From Cercis canadensis (taxonomy: Eukaryota; Streptophyta; Magnoliopsida; Fabales; Fabaceae): 64,000 bases of DNA. The notes beneath the pieces were generated by a model. The model made no database searches. It was not told the origin of the DNA and was given only the letters and a program-made list of their open reading frames with translations. The stretch lies in contig QAOA01008552.1 of NCBI GenBank assembly GCA_003255065.1, positions 116,801 through 180,800 of the forward strand. Direction: 5' to 3'. Shown here one piece after another: positions 23,407 through 36,259 of the stretch. The first letter of the stretch is position 1; each line of letters starts with the position of its first letter. The translations under genes were made by a program, and so were the position numbers.

Positions 23407-23713
23407 ACTCTTGTAATTTTGTCTAATCACTTAAAGGGAGGTAGGGTAATTTTTGCAAACTGTAATACTTTTGGAGGTCAAATATAAAACAAATAACCAC
23501 TAAAGAGTGTGATTAAGTTGCAAGGTTTACTCCTAGAAGAATTTGGAGAGTGGCATGTCATAAATTCTATCCTATTATGGATTCACTTTACGTGCTTTGA
23601 TTTTAATGGGGCAAGGGTTAGTGTAACACCCCAAGTCTAAATGGCTCAAGGCAACTAAAGGCCGAATCACATGGCCTAAAAGGCTAGTCCAAGTTGATAA
23701 CCTAGTCAATTCT

Positions 23714-24003
23714 TAATGCTTATATAATAATGAATTGTTATTTTCACATCTTATTTTGTTAATATTACACCTTATTTAATGTCTAAATATGATATAGACT
23801 AAATTACTCTTAGTTAATATATAAAGTTTTTAACTTTGACTAAAAATTTTCTAAATTAGATGACGGTGTTTACAATTGACTAAATACTTTTTATATTAAA
23901 TTAGGATAATTTAATCTATATTATATTTAAACATTAAATAAAGTATGTTATTAATAAAATCAAATATGAAAATAACGACTTTCAATATAATATTATTATC
24001 ATG
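23714..24003. mobile_element. palindromic MITE-like element (about 290 bp)
   Basis: The arms TTGTTATTTTCACATCTTAT..ACCTTATTTAATGTCTAAAT and ATTTAAACATTAAATAAAGT..AAATATGAAAATAACGA are reverse complements with a short asymmetric centre. It sits between a TGTAACACCCC segment (about 23631) and a GTAACCTCTCAC segment (24003), which suggests insertion into an older repeat. Confidence 0.6.
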
Positions 24004-25385
24004 TAACCTCTCACGGAAAGTGGGACTTGGGATTCATAGTTAAGTTTTATGGCTAGACCACCTTGTTAGTGCAATTGGTAGGAATCTTAAAAAGGGCCTA
24101 AAGTAGTCCAATATAATGCTAACTTGTCAATTCCCACAATGATAGAGGTTTTTTTTTTTTTTTTTTTTTTTGTGGAGTTAATTTGAGATCTCGTAACAAG
24201 GCTAGGAGGGCTTGTAACCTCATTAAACCCTTTTAATTGGAAAGAATAAATCCATAAATAAAAAATAAAAAAGAATACCCAAATTCCTATTGCACTAAAA
24301 AATATACAAATAAGAAGATATTAATTCAATTATTGAAACAAAGTATCTTAATAACCAAAATAGGAATTTGAGACCAACTCAGCGATTTGGTCACATAAAT
24401 TAATTGAATTGAACAAAATTTCCCCGTATAAAGATTTTGCATATGATATGTTATATATAATGTAGAATAGATAATGACAAATATTTATTAGTACGTGGTT
24501 AATTAATTCAAAAGATGGCTAATAATTCTCTCCCAATAACTATTTTTTCTAGGTTATATGCTCTTTCTGTGATCCAAAGATTAGAGAATCCACCATTGTA
24601 GCCAACTCAATTAGTCAATGATGGAGAAGACTTGAAGTTGAAAAAGATTCAAACTAGAACTTAGTATTTATGTTTGCATTCAAATTAACAATATAGTACC
24701 AACGAAGATTGACCTGAGTAGAAAGGGCTCTGGTTGCTTAAGTAAGTGATATCAAGTTCGAGCCCTTGTGGATGCAGCAAATTTTTTTAGGAGAGGTCTT
24801 TGCTTTAGTGTTTGACAATACATCTGAGGATTAGTCTTGGACAAAATCTACAGATACCTTGAGAAACTAAAAAAAATAAAAATAATAATATAGTGAAATT
24901 TTGATATTATATAGCTTCTGACGGTCTCACCTATCCGATGTGGGATTTGGGATTTACAGTTAGGTTGTATGGCTAGATCACCCTGTCGGTGAAATTGGTA
25001 GTCTTCTTGGCTAGGTATTTAAAAAAGGGCCTAAAGGGAGTTCAATACAATGCTAATTTGTGAAGTGCCACAAAGGTTTTTTCGGAGTTAATTTGAATTC
25101 TCCTAACAATGCTGGGAGGGCTAGTAAGTAGTAACCTCATTAAACCATTCTTTTAATTGGCAACAATAAATACATAAGTAAACAAATAAAAAAGAATATC
25201 CAAATTCCTATTGTGCTAAAAAATATAAAAATATTAATTCAATTACTGAGAAAGTATCTTAAAACAAAGTATCTTATTAAGAAAATCCTAACCAAAATAG
25301 AAAATTGAGACAAACTCAACAATTTGGTTACAAAAAATAATTGAATTAGTTGAATCGAACAAAAGTCCCCTTTATAAATATTTGA
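24004..25385 (+). repeat. direct repeat pair, LTR-like (two copies of about 430-460 bp)
   Basis: About 24004-24440 and about 24920-25385 are diverged direct repeats. Both contain GTGGGA[CT]TTGGGATT, ATGGCTAGA[CT]CACC, AAAAAGGGCCTAAAG, GGAGTTAATTTGA, AACCTCATTAAACC and AAATTCCTATTG. The roughly 480 bp between them hold a SINE-like insert. No primer-binding site or retroelement gene was seen, so a small non-autonomous LTR element or a simple segmental duplication are both possible. Confidence 0.6.
24712..24885 (+). mobile_element. SINE-like element between the direct repeats
   Basis: It has an A-box-like GAAAGGGCTCTGGTTGCTTA, then a B-box-like ATCAAGTTCGAGCCC about 30 bp later, and ends in an A-rich stretch at about 24867-24890. 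The architecture fits a tRNA-derived SINE. Clear target-site duplications were not found, so the ends are approximate. Confidence 0.5.
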
Positions 25386-26097
25386 TTACAAGTTTCTGAT
25401 TTATAAAAAGGCATGCACATTGTTAAATTTATTTCATCTAAATAACAAAAAAGTGTTAACGAGAATTGGTTCAATTAATAAGAACAAATTATTTCATTTG
25501 TATGACTTAAATTTGAATTCCATTGCGAGCAGTTTCTATTTGATAAACAATTTGTAAGTATTACTATAAGTTATCGTTGAGGCCTGTGACATATGCTCTA
25601 ACCTTGAAATGAAGTAGTCTTCTCACATCCTAATTTTTTTTTTATATATATAAAAAAAATTATTTAATATATATGAATGATGGATATATTAACATTAAAA
25701 TAATGCAATTATGGACATAATCAATTAAAGAATATCTTTTATGAAATTAATGAATACTTTTTTTGATGGAATAATCAATTAATGAATATTAATACAAACT
25801 GTGTAGCACAAAGATTTACAGCTAGAATCCTACGTAGCTATCTCTTCCTATATATAAACCCAAAAATTTCGAGATTCTATTCATGAAGTTTCCTTAAAAA
25901 AAAAAGTCAAACTAGCCGTTACCATTTGAAGACACAGACAGCAGTTTCAGCTTTCAGTGCCGACACACGCTCTGCTCTTTCTTCTTTTACACTCAGCTTC
26001 TTCTTTGATTACCCTGTAGCAGCTCGATTTTCTCTCGCTTTTTCCCTTTCTACCATCACAAGCTCTCTGTCACTCTCTCCAGAAAGCAGGGAAGAAG
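25386..26097. promoter_or_regulatory. upstream region and 5'UTR of the MUN/DUF810 gene
   Basis: AT-rich up to about 25900 with a possible TATA segment CCTATATATAAACCC at about 25848-25862. It is followed by C/T-rich leader sequence (about 25975-26085, CTTTCTTCTTTTACACTCAG) leading to the start codon at 26098. The TATA call is based on position and sequence only. Confidence 0.5.
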
Positions 26098-29000
26098 ATG
26101 ATGTTCACGGAAGGTCTCGACGAAAGCGCAATCAAATGGATCAAACAGGTTTCTCCTTTTTTTTTTTTTTCTGATTCTTTGTAATTTTCGATTTTTTTGC
26201 CTTTTCCATTGTTATTTGATCTTTATTCCGTTTTTTTCTCAACTGGGTTTTGCTCGGATAGCTTTGAAACCTATTCAACTTTACTGCTTTCGAATTTTTT
26301 GTGACAATTCAATGGGTAAAATGGGTCCTCTTCATCTTTTCTAATACTGTTCAGTTTAGATTTTTTTTTTCTTTCCCTTTTACTATGTTATTTGATCTTT
26401 TTCTGTACCTTTTTAACTGGATTTTGCTCGGATAGCTTTAAAACTCATTCAACTTTACTGCTTTCGAGTTTTTGTGATTGAATTGTTTGAGCTTATTGCT
26501 TTCGAATTTTGGATTTTTTTGCTTTTCCTTTGTTACTTGATCTTTTTAATGTCTCTTTTCAACTGGGTTTTTCTCGGATAGCTTTGAATGCCGTTCAAGA
26601 TTACTACTTTTGAATTTTTTGTGATTGAATTGTTTGAAGTTTATTGCTTTCGAAAATTGGCTTTTCTGCTTTTCGTTTGTTATTTGATATTTTTTCTGTC
26701 CCTTTTCAACTGGGTTTTGCTCTGGTAGCTTTGAAACACATTCAACTTTACTGCTTTGGTATTTTTTGTGATTGAATTGTTTGAGTTTGTTGCTTTGGAA
26801 TTTTTGGCTTTTCTTATTGCTTTTGAATTTTGATATTTTTCTATTCAATATGCTTTTGATGGGTATCTTAGAATAGGGCTTCTCTGTTTGAAACTTATTA
26901 ATGTTTCTTTAAGAATTTGGGTTCCTTCAAAACAATTCCGGATAGGACTTTTGCTTTTTTCTTTTGGCCTTTATTAGAGAGGGACCTGCTTGCAATTTAT
27001 TGAGTGACATATTAGCTATATTGTGCATTGAAGACTTGTTTGAATTTTTCTTCAGTGTGCTTTGTTCTATTTGTTGATGTTTTTCAAAGAACAGAAATCC
27101 TTCAAAACAATTCTAGAGCATTAACTATATATCCTTTTCCCTTTACTTCCCACAGGGATCAGAAGTAGAACTAGAGGAGCCCCAAGTGCGATCCCCTTTA
27201 GCAGAGAAAATTACAAGTGACCCGTTTCCCAAGTCACCCTTTTTCAACAATCTGAATTCTCATGTTTTGCCTCCATTGAAGTTCCACTCTAGTCTGCTGT
27301 CACCTCATAACCATGCATTTATAGCTTCTGGCTTTGATGCTGAGGATGGAGACAGTTATGAAAGTATAGGTTCAGTGGTGGATGGTGAAGATGGGAACTT
27401 CTCTGATGAAGAAGTTTCTGGGCTAGCACAGTGCTATGATGAGGAAGAGTTGTTTGGATGTAAAGTCACTAAAGTGACTAAACCAGAAGGGGGTAATGGA
27501 ATTCTGAAGAAAGTGTTGGGGAATGAGAACCTCACAATTGAAGTACCAAATAATGTCAGAAGATATACAGATGGGGAATTGGGTTTTAAAAAATGTGTTC
27601 AAAAGAATCTTACTCCAGCTGGAGGCAGTAAGCTTCAACAGCAAGTTCATCTTCGCAACATAAATCGCCTTAATCTTCCACCAGACTTGGGAACTCCAAG
27701 TGCTCCTCCAATCATTGATGTTGATATTTCACAGCAGATAGATTCTGAAGGTTTGGTGACAAATGAACAAACTGACAATGGATTTTGGCCATCAAGAGAA
27801 TCAGTGGATTATGATGGAAGAAGTGAAAATACATCTGAATTGAAAACCAAGACTCTGGAAGCCACTGAAATCAGTGAAAGGTATTTGCTATTATTGGTTC
27901 CACTGTGACCACCTTCTGTGAACTTCTCATTGTTTACAGTTTTTTTTTCTAATGTTCCTTTTCTTTTTTCTCCGCCCTAGCAAATTGTTGTGTCATTTTG
28001 ATATTGTGCTGTGCAGACTACCCAAAACTTTTACAGAAGATAAAGAAAAGCAGAATCCTCATTTACCATATTACAATACCAGGTACTTCATATTTGACTT
28101 TTGTCAGATGGCAGTTACAAAAATTAAAGCATAAAGGTTTTCAACCTCAACTTTGTGAACTTTATGCATTCGAGTCAAATTTGGTATAAGCTCAGAAAAA
28201 AAAGAAAATACACAGATATATATCTTAGCTACATTCCGAATTTTGTTTTGTGAGTAAATATCAGGGTACTTGTATATTATTTAAGGCTAACTATTCAGTC
28301 CTATAAGTGGTATTAATACCACATACATAACTAACTATTAAGATGATCTAGGTCATGTATTTTGTAGGTCCCACATATCTGTTAAGTATTATAAAGGTGT
28401 AGATTATTTCACTTATCAATTTTACCTGTGGTATTGAATAACTAGCCACTATTTAATCATGCAGTTGATGAATTTCTTGAGATTAACAGTCCAAAAAATA
28501 CCTTAAGTGCTTAGAAATTTCTTCTCCCCTTAAGGATATATCCTCAAGCTCTATGTCTCGTGTGGTTTGAACCTCAAAAATATCCAGTAAGAGTGGTGAC
28601 TGGATCGAGCTCTGATCTTACAAGTCATCCACTTCAAAACATTGCCACTCTTTTAGAAGTATTGATGAGTCTGAAATTTGAACCCACCTAAATACTTTGC
28701 TAATGTTTCCTTGTTTTCACATAAGGATTTTGAAACTCTAAAACCTGATATACTCCTGGCCTGTTCTGTCATGTTATCACAGTAGTTGCAATAGTCAATA
28801 TGCATGGCAAACCCTTATCACTTATGATGCCTGCATACGCTTATGCCTACAAGCATGGGAAAAAGGCTGCACTGAGGCGCCAGAGTTTTTACGTGATCAA
28901 TGCCTTGCTCTTCGAAATGCCTTTGGGTACATTCCCTTTCTTATTACAATTATAAGAGTTTTAACTCTATTATTACTTTGTTTTTTTGGCTTCACTTAAA

Positions 29001-32000
29001 GTTATCAACCCATTTCTTCATATTCCCCTGACTGCATAGGTTGCATGAGTTCTTGTTGCAACCTCGAGGTGTAAAGCAACCTGAAAGAAGGAGTACAAGG
29101 AATTCAGAACATATATCCCCCTTGATGGTGAAGAAGGTTGTTGGAAACATAAGAGTGGAAGGTAAGGTTGTAATATGAACTGAAACTTACCCTTCAAAAG
29201 ATGAATTTGGAGATATTCCTGTTACATGTATATGTATGAGGTCCATATAGATGGCATGTATGATTAATGCAATTATGATTTTGTTCTTGAAGTTGGACCT
29301 TCTTTAGCCCCTTAATTCGAGAATTATATGTCTTGTTCAGATTTAACATGCTAAAGTACTGAATGAACAATTGCAGTAAGGAAGCTTCGGGTCATACCAA
29401 GACGAAAACTTATAAGCACATATTCACAGCGAGGAGCAATCTACATGCAAGCTGGGGTGGACTACGTCCGACATGTTTCATCAATGGTGAAAAGCAGCAT
29501 AAATTCTTTAAAGCTGGCCTCATTCCCAGTGACATCAGAAGGTCAGTGCGTGTGACAATAGAGTTATTAGTTATGAAAGTGAAACACTCACTTAACAAAT
29601 TCAGCTGTTATTTCTAGTGGTGCTTTGACAGAAGCATTAACCGCTATCACATCAGTGAATGACTTACAGTTGTCTTTTTTATTTTTGTAGAACCATTATC
29701 ATGTTTGATCCGACTTAAGAGTGCTACAGAAGAAACTGAATCAGAGCCAAATTCTGCAATTATTTTGCACCCTGGAAGTGGAGAATACCGTGATTTGTAA
29801 GTTTCTTTTCTACTCTTCTGCTTTAATTGTATCAACTGTCTGTCATTGGTTTGCTGTTATGCTCTCTCACTTCAGAAATTAGTGAAACATTGAAGCCAAT
29901 GAAGGTTTTATCAATGCATCCTAGCAGGACATAGACAATTGATGATGAAACCTCATAGTATGAGACAATTTGAACATTATCATGAATATAGTGAAGAAAA
30001 TTGTAGAATTTATTAAATCTTGACATTATACATCTTAATGAATTTCTGTTTTATAACATGGTGAAATCAGAGTCACATATTGTCCCTGAGAGGGAAGTTT
30101 CTTATTTTCTTAGAAACGAATGTCATCCTATCAATTGCCTTCAAGACCATAGACTTGTATGTATTTTCAGTTTCCCAGAGAGCCAAGGGGATGCTTTTCT
30201 TATAGAAGTCCAAGATTCAAAGAAAGCAGTCCAAGGTCAAGCTAGGATTCCAATTTCATCCCTCACTGATAATCCTGTATGTGCTCCACTAGCAAATCAT
30301 GTATAGTTGTTAGTGTTATCTTTGCACTGTCCACGTATATGTAACTAGTTGTCCTAAATATGCAGAGTGAAAGAGTTCGGTGGTGGGATATATATCTTGA
30401 TGGACGTGAATGTGTTGGGAAGATCCAGCTCTCCATTGATAGTACAATGACAAACGATGAGAACGATCATATAAAGGTATTCTATCTCTACCTCAATAAC
30501 TCTTGTATGCTAAATACAATCTTCCAATTTCTTCATGTAAGAAGATTGTCATCCAAGTTGAGACAGCATAAGGACTAGGAAGTCAAATAAGCAGTGGCTG
30601 GCACCAAAACAACAATTTATCATGCATTTTACATTGAATATGTCTGAAGTTGTTGTTAAGAATTGGAGTCTGATTTGATATAGTAGATATAAAATGCACT
30701 ATTATTTCACACTGTGTGATTCTTAATTTCCTCTCTCTGATATGAATTTCAAAAGAGAATCATACTTCTATAGTAGATAATCAGGTTAGTGTCAATCTTT
30801 AGCGCAAAAATTCTTCTAATTTGATCATTCAGAGGAATAAGTTTGATTTATTGAATATCATGCTTCATAATAATGTTGTCAGCACTTCAGCCTGTAATCA
30901 CCAAGATGAGCATTTCTGGCTATGTTTTCATTTGTCTTGTTTTTACATGTTCTGCAGAGTGGGCCTGTTGTAGAAACTTTAGCCTATGATCTATTGCTGG
31001 AGGGTGCCATGCGTGCACAGCATTTCCATTCACGTAATTTGCGGCTAAATGGATCTTGGAAGTGGTTAATAGATTCGTTTGCAGACTATTATGGAGTTTC
31101 TGATTCATATACTAAGTTGAGGTACTTGAAAAGTGAAATATATATGCATTCTTTTTGGTTGTATGAAAACTGAAACTTTTGAATAAGTCAGTTAGGTCCA
31201 AAAGATTTTCTTTCCTTTTGAATAAAGAAGCAAAAAGAATAAGTTCAGTAAACACTCTTTAGAAGACAGGAATTATACCTTGCCCTTTGTTTTTCTTCAA
31301 ATATCTTAAATTAACTCAAGTTTTTTTTTTTTTTTTTGATAGATATTNCTCAAGTTTTTTTTTTTTTTTGATAGATATTTATTACATGTCATGAAGGTGG
31401 CCACTCCAACAAAGGACTGCCTAGAGCTTGTGAGGGAGTTACTTTTACCCCTAATAAAGGCCAGAAGTGAGAAGAGTTTGACAAGGCAGGAGGTATGGTG
31501 TATCTTTCCCATTGCAGTTTCCTACAGAATCACATTTTTGTTTATTTATTTGTTGTGTTTGCTTCTCATTGTAAAAATATAATGAACCAATCAGACTAAA
31601 TTTGGACAACTTTCACATTTAATTTGTATTTAATAGGAATTAGAACTTATTACCCTTGACATGAAACCACATCATATAGTTGTTAGTTTTAACAGCTTGA
31701 GAAAAAATAGAAACATGATATGAATAGAAAAACTCAGATAAACATCGTATAGTTCTGGAACTTGAAAAGATGGCGCAGCTACATTTCAAACAATGGTGTC
31801 TTGGTTATTGTATCAGACTAAGCTGCTTGCGATTCATCATTTGTTATTTCCCTTTCAGAAATGGATCAACTAAAAATTTCATCATTTGTTTGTTTGTTAT
31901 TGCAGAAAAGTACACTTTTAGACTGTGAAACTCAAATTGAAAGGCTTCTGGCTAATGTGTTTGAGAACTACAAATTATTAGACTAACTAAGCTGCTAGCG

Positions 32001-35000
32001 ATTCATCATTTGTTATTTCCCTTTCAGAAATGGATCAACTAAAAATTTCATCATTTGTTTGTTTGTTATTCCAGAAAAGTATACTTTTAGACTGTGAAAC
32101 TCAAATTGAAAGGCTTCTGGCAAATGTGTTCGAGAACTACAAATCATTAGATGAAAGCTCACCAACAGGTTTAACCGACCAGTTTGGTCCAACATTACAT
32201 TCTGCTGCACCTGCTCTGGCTCCTGCTGTCCAAGTTTACACTCTTCTTCATGATATACTGTCTCTAGATGCTCAGACAATTCTTAGAAATTATTTACAGG
32301 TAATTTCAGACTGGGAATATATGATGCTCATACTCAACATAACTTCAATTGTAGATGCATTAATCCGATTCAGGGTTATTTTACTTGGCCAACAAACAAC
32401 ATTATGAAGATTATTTTTTCCTGCACCATGTGCCTTCAGCATTTGCTTCTTCACAGTCTATTAGAAAATATAGTTTACATAAAGACCAATAATTGCATAT
32501 CAGAGATAGACAAGAGTTTTTTGTGCAAGATTGCTTAGACAATGTCACATACAATTTCTCTATGACTTACAAGAAAACTTTCAAATGACTAAGTTGTCCA
32601 ACAATTAGCTACTTCAAATAGGATTTAGAAGAAATATGCATGTTAGTTTTACAGATAGAAGTAACCTTGTGGAGCATTATGGCATCTTCTTTTTGGAAGT
32701 CCAGTACATAGAAGTCTAAATGAAAAGATTACTATTCACAGACTGCAGCAAGAAAGAGGTGTAGGAAGCACATAATGGAGACTGATGAGTTTGTGTCAAG
32801 CAACTCTGAAGGGTACCTTATGGATTCAATAACCATCTCAACAGCTTATCTAAAAATAAAGAACCTTTGTGCTTATATAAGCAATGAAATCCAGGCAGAC
32901 ATGAACATCCACAGCCAACATATATTCCCCAGGTATTGGCAAATTTTTTTATAAGAGCTTTCTTTGACAAGTTGATGATTCAGTTTAAATACCTTACAGT
33001 TTATACACATTGGTTTTAGGTTTCCAACTTCTGATGTTTGCTTTCTTAACATCCCTAGCCCCAAAAGGAAAAAACAAGCAGCTTTTCTTTTCTATTTTCC
33101 TTTTTTCTCTGCTAGAAGTAGCTAGTTCTTATTGAATTTTCATGATCTAGTAAGATCTTGTACTAGTTCATCCATTTTTGGTCAAATAAAAAATTTGGTT
33201 CCTTATGTTTCAGCTGGAATTTTTCATTGTTATTGTCACTTCTTTAGTTATGACCATAATTATAAACAATAGCCTTACACATTCCTTGTAAAACTTAGTT
33301 TTTGCAACAAATGTTTTTTGCTTTCAATTACATTATAGATTTTCTTACTTTTCATTTACCCTTTCAGCTCAATTGACCTGACAAACATCACAGCAGCTGT
33401 TTACAGCACTGAGTTGTGTAACAGGCTTAGGAGTTTCCTTTCTGCATGGCCACCATCTAGTCCACAGCCACATGTGAATGAACTTCTAGTTGCAACTGCT
33501 GACTTTGAACGGAATCTTGAGTTATGGAATATAAGGTTTGTAGATGAACTTCTCCTATAACACTAGAAAATGCTTTTGCCGAATGAGTATGAATTATAAG
33601 TAATTATTTGTTTAGATAATATTGTAGCAACACATTTTATAGGGGGGTTCTACGCTACTCCCCCGGAATGTGACATAAGTCACATCCCACACTTTTTCTA
33701 CACTATTTTGGTTTTATATTGTATCATATTTCAGTATAGTCCAGACATTGGTTGAGTAAAAATTAGATTATGTTAATTGTGCTAGTATGATACAGTGTAA
33801 AACCAAAAAATGTAGAAAAAGTGTGAGATGTGACTTATGTCACATCCCGGGGGAGTAGGGTAGAAGCCCCCCATTTTATATCCTCTTGTGAAAGTACAAT
33901 ATCTTTTCTGACATGTAATATTCTTTTTGCTTTAGTCCTGTACAGGGTGGTGTGGATTCAAGAAACTTGTTCCACAGCTATATAATGGTGTGGATACAGG
34001 ATATGCAACTCAGTTTACTTGATCTTTGTAAAGCAGAGAAGGTAATCATTCTCTCAATTAGTTTATGGTTAATGACTAGTAAATGCATACAAGAGGACTC
34101 GTGAGTACAAAATACAAATAAATGAAACAGGTTCCTTGGTCTGGAGTAACCACAAATCATTCCACTTCCCCATTTGCTGAGAAAATGTATGAGAAAATCA
34201 AAGACAACCTGATTCTGTATGAAGTGGTAATCAATAGATGGCCTCAGTACTCACTCTATTTGGAAAATGTAAGTTCTAAACTTTTGAGACATTCACTATT
34301 AAGCCATCACATGTTGATTCTGTGAAATTCATACATATGGTAATACTTTGACATGTTTCTTCATTTTCCTCTTTTTAAGGCTGTTGCAAATATTGAAAGA
34401 GCAATAGTGAAAGCGCTGGAGAAGCAGTACAGTGATATCTTAACTCCTCTGAAAGATAGCATACCAAAGAGGCTTAATTTGCAAGTCCAAAAGCTAGCAA
34501 GAAGGCAATCAATTACTGTCTATTCGGTTCCCAATCAAGTTAGTCCTGTTTTATGCTTACTTTTACTTTTTGTCAGATTTATGAGTTCAACCGTGGCTGA
34601 ATTTCATTAATGGGGTGTTTGGTACAAATTTTGAATTTTTATTCCTGGGAATGCCACATTTCTAGGAGTGTTGCATTCTTGTGTTTAGCATGCACTTAAC
34701 ATTCCTGGAATATGGCACCACTGTCCGCCACCGATCATTGGCAGCCGGCAATGGTCAGCGGTGACCTGCAACTGTCACCTGCTATGGCCCAATATTTCAA
34801 TGTTATGAAAATCCAACATTCCCACATCTCTAGGTGGGAATAGTGGCTAAAATCCATTCTTGGGAATCTCATATTCTTAGGCATACATTTTCAACTCTTG
34901 TACCAAATATGAGTATACAATATTTTCACTTCACATATGGAATGTGAAGTGGAAACCTTGTACCAAACACCACCTAAGTTTACACATATGAACACATAGT

Positions 35001-36259
35001 ATTTATGGGCATGTGCAAGTTGTTTTTGTTTGTAACATGCTTCTGTCTTGCAATATTTTCTTTTATGCAGCTGGGAATTTTTCTGAACACCATCAAGAGG
35101 ATTCTTGATGTCCTACATTGTAGAGTGGAAGAGATCTTAAAGACTTGGGCATCTTGGCTGCCTGCAATGGGAGATAAAAAGTCACTCTTTGGGGAGCAGA
35201 TAAATGGAGTCACTGTTCTCTTGAGAACCAAATACAAAACCTATTTGCAAGCAATAATAGGAAATCTTGTTAACAATGTAATCACTCAGAATCCAGTTTC
35301 CTATGGCTATTTGCATTTTACATCCGTTAGCATAATACACGTTTAACCTGATAAAAAACTTACTTGCTTCTGTTGGTTAGCCAAACATGCAAGCTTATTT
35401 AATACAATACTAACAGTTCTGATTTCTTCAGATGCAAGCAAACAAAAGTACACGGCTGAAAAGGATTCTGGAGGCAACAACAGAAGAAGATGGAGAGGCT
35501 CAAGTACGTGAAAGAATGCAATTGCTGAAAACACAACTCATTGATTCCATCTCAAACCTCCATGAGGTCTTTACTAGTCAGATTTTTATTGCTACCTGTC
35601 GTGGATTGTGGGATAAGATGGGACAGGTGAAGAAATAAACGTTAGTTCTATTATTTTTGACCCTGATTCTTCCCGACTCTAACTCATTTCTTTTAATTGT
35701 GATAGATTGTTCTGAAATTTCTAGAAGGGAGGAAAGAAAACAGGATATGGTACAATGGATCTGACTATGCTCTTGGGGTAAGTCAATTTTAGATAAATTC
35801 TACCTGTTTATTGTATAAATTTAGAGTAAAAAGTCATTTTAGTCTTTAAAAGATGCAGTGAAAATTATTTGAGTTCCTCAAAGTTCAAAAAGTTTATCAA
35901 AATGATCATTTTCAGGGACCTAAGTGATAATAAAAAATTGGTCATTTTGATCGATTGTTTTAAACTTTTAGATGATACCAAAAATCTGAGGAACTCAAAT
36001 AATTTTTGCTGCATCTTTTAAGGATTATAATGACATTTTACTCTTTTTTACTTGACAACTGCTGTGTCTTATAACTCCAACATGCAACTCTTTCATTTTG
36101 TAGATATTGGATGATATCTTTGCTTCCCAAATGCAGCGTTTACAAGGAAATGCATTGCAAGAGAAAGATATTGAGCCTCCTCGCTCAGTGATTGAAGCCA
36201 GATCTATTCTTTCCAAAGACACTACAAATGCAACTGATCCATCAACTTACTTCTATTGA
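26098..36259 (+). CDS. plant UNC-13-like MUN-domain (DUF810) protein
   Basis: I assembled 21 coding exons: 26098-26148, 27156-27880, 28017-28082, 28783-28926, 29040-29161, 29377-29541, 29691-29796, 30171-30276, 30366-30476, 30958-31121, 31375-31492, 32075-32299, 32742-32932, 33368-33535, 33936-34041, 34131-34268, 34380-34538, 35071-35277, 35432-35626, 35706-35777 and 36104-36259. They sum to 3495 nt (1164 aa), with every junction GT-AG and in phase. The protein starts MMFTEGLDESAIKWIKQG, has an acidic low-complexity N-terminal third, then the conserved DUF810 core (AWQTLITYDACIRLCLQAWE) and MHD-like C-terminal helices (LLHDILSLDAQTILRNYLQ), ending near PPRSVIEARSILSKD. The family includes PATROL1, a tethering factor that controls H+-ATPase delivery. 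This one looks closer to At4g11670. Introns carry three MITE-like elements and a partial exon duplication. Confidence 0.9.
26190..26830 (+). repeat. four-copy tandem repeat in intron 1 of the MUN/DUF810 gene
   Basis: Units are anchored by TTATTTGATCTTT-like sequence at about 26212, 26387, 26532 and 26679 (periods 175, 145 and 147 bp). Each carries CAACTGGGTTTTGCTCGGAT, AGCTTTGAAAC..ATTCAACTTTACTGCTTT-type sequence and GTGATTGAATTGTTTGAG. The copies are diverged by 5-15% with indels, so the array is old. Confidence 0.85.
31817..32155 (+). repeat. 169-bp tandem duplication of acceptor plus exon-12 start (MUN gene)
   Basis: 31817-31985 and 31986-32155 are tandem copies of about 169 bp with about seven differences and no N between them. 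Each carries intron end, an AG acceptor and the first about 80 nt of exon 12. The first copy has a better acceptor (TTATTGCAG, exon start 31906) but runs into an in-frame TAA at 31984-31986. The second (TTATTCCAG, exon start 32075) keeps the frame to 32299. Confidence 0.85.
33634..33880. mobile_element. MITE with clear target-site duplication in intron 14 of the MUN gene
   Basis: The element is 33642-33872 (231 bp). Its ends GGGGGGTTCTACGCTACTCC and CCCTACTC..GTAGAAGCCCCCC-type sequence are inverted repeats extending about 100 bp. It is flanked by identical ATTTTATA at 33634-33641 and 33873-33880, or 9 bp (CATTTTATA) if the last C is counted in the target. An 8-9 bp duplication points to a hAT- or Mutator-type transposase. 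The near-perfect ends suggest recent insertion. It lies between exons 14 and 15. Confidence 0.85.
34613..34972. mobile_element. MITE-like element in intron 17 of the MUN gene
   Basis: Ends GGTGTTTGGTACAA and TTGTACCAAACACC are perfect 14-bp inverted repeats, and the flanks inside them also pair partly (GGAATGCCACATT against ACTTCACATATGGAATG-type sequence). The middle (about 34710-34790) is unusually GC-rich (CCGCCACCGATCATTGGC) compared with the intron. No coding frame or clear target duplication was found. Confidence 0.7.
35824..36043. mobile_element. MITE-like inverted repeat in intron 20 of the MUN gene
   Basis: The left arm GAGTAAAAAGTCATTTTAG, TCTTTAAAAGATGCAG and AAATTATTTGAGTTCCTCA pairs with the right arm TGAGGAACTCAAATAATTTT, CTGCATCTTTTAAGG and ATAATGACATTTTACTC. 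The arms are about 90 bp each and match at more than 85%. The element fills most of the 326-bp intron. Confidence 0.8.
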
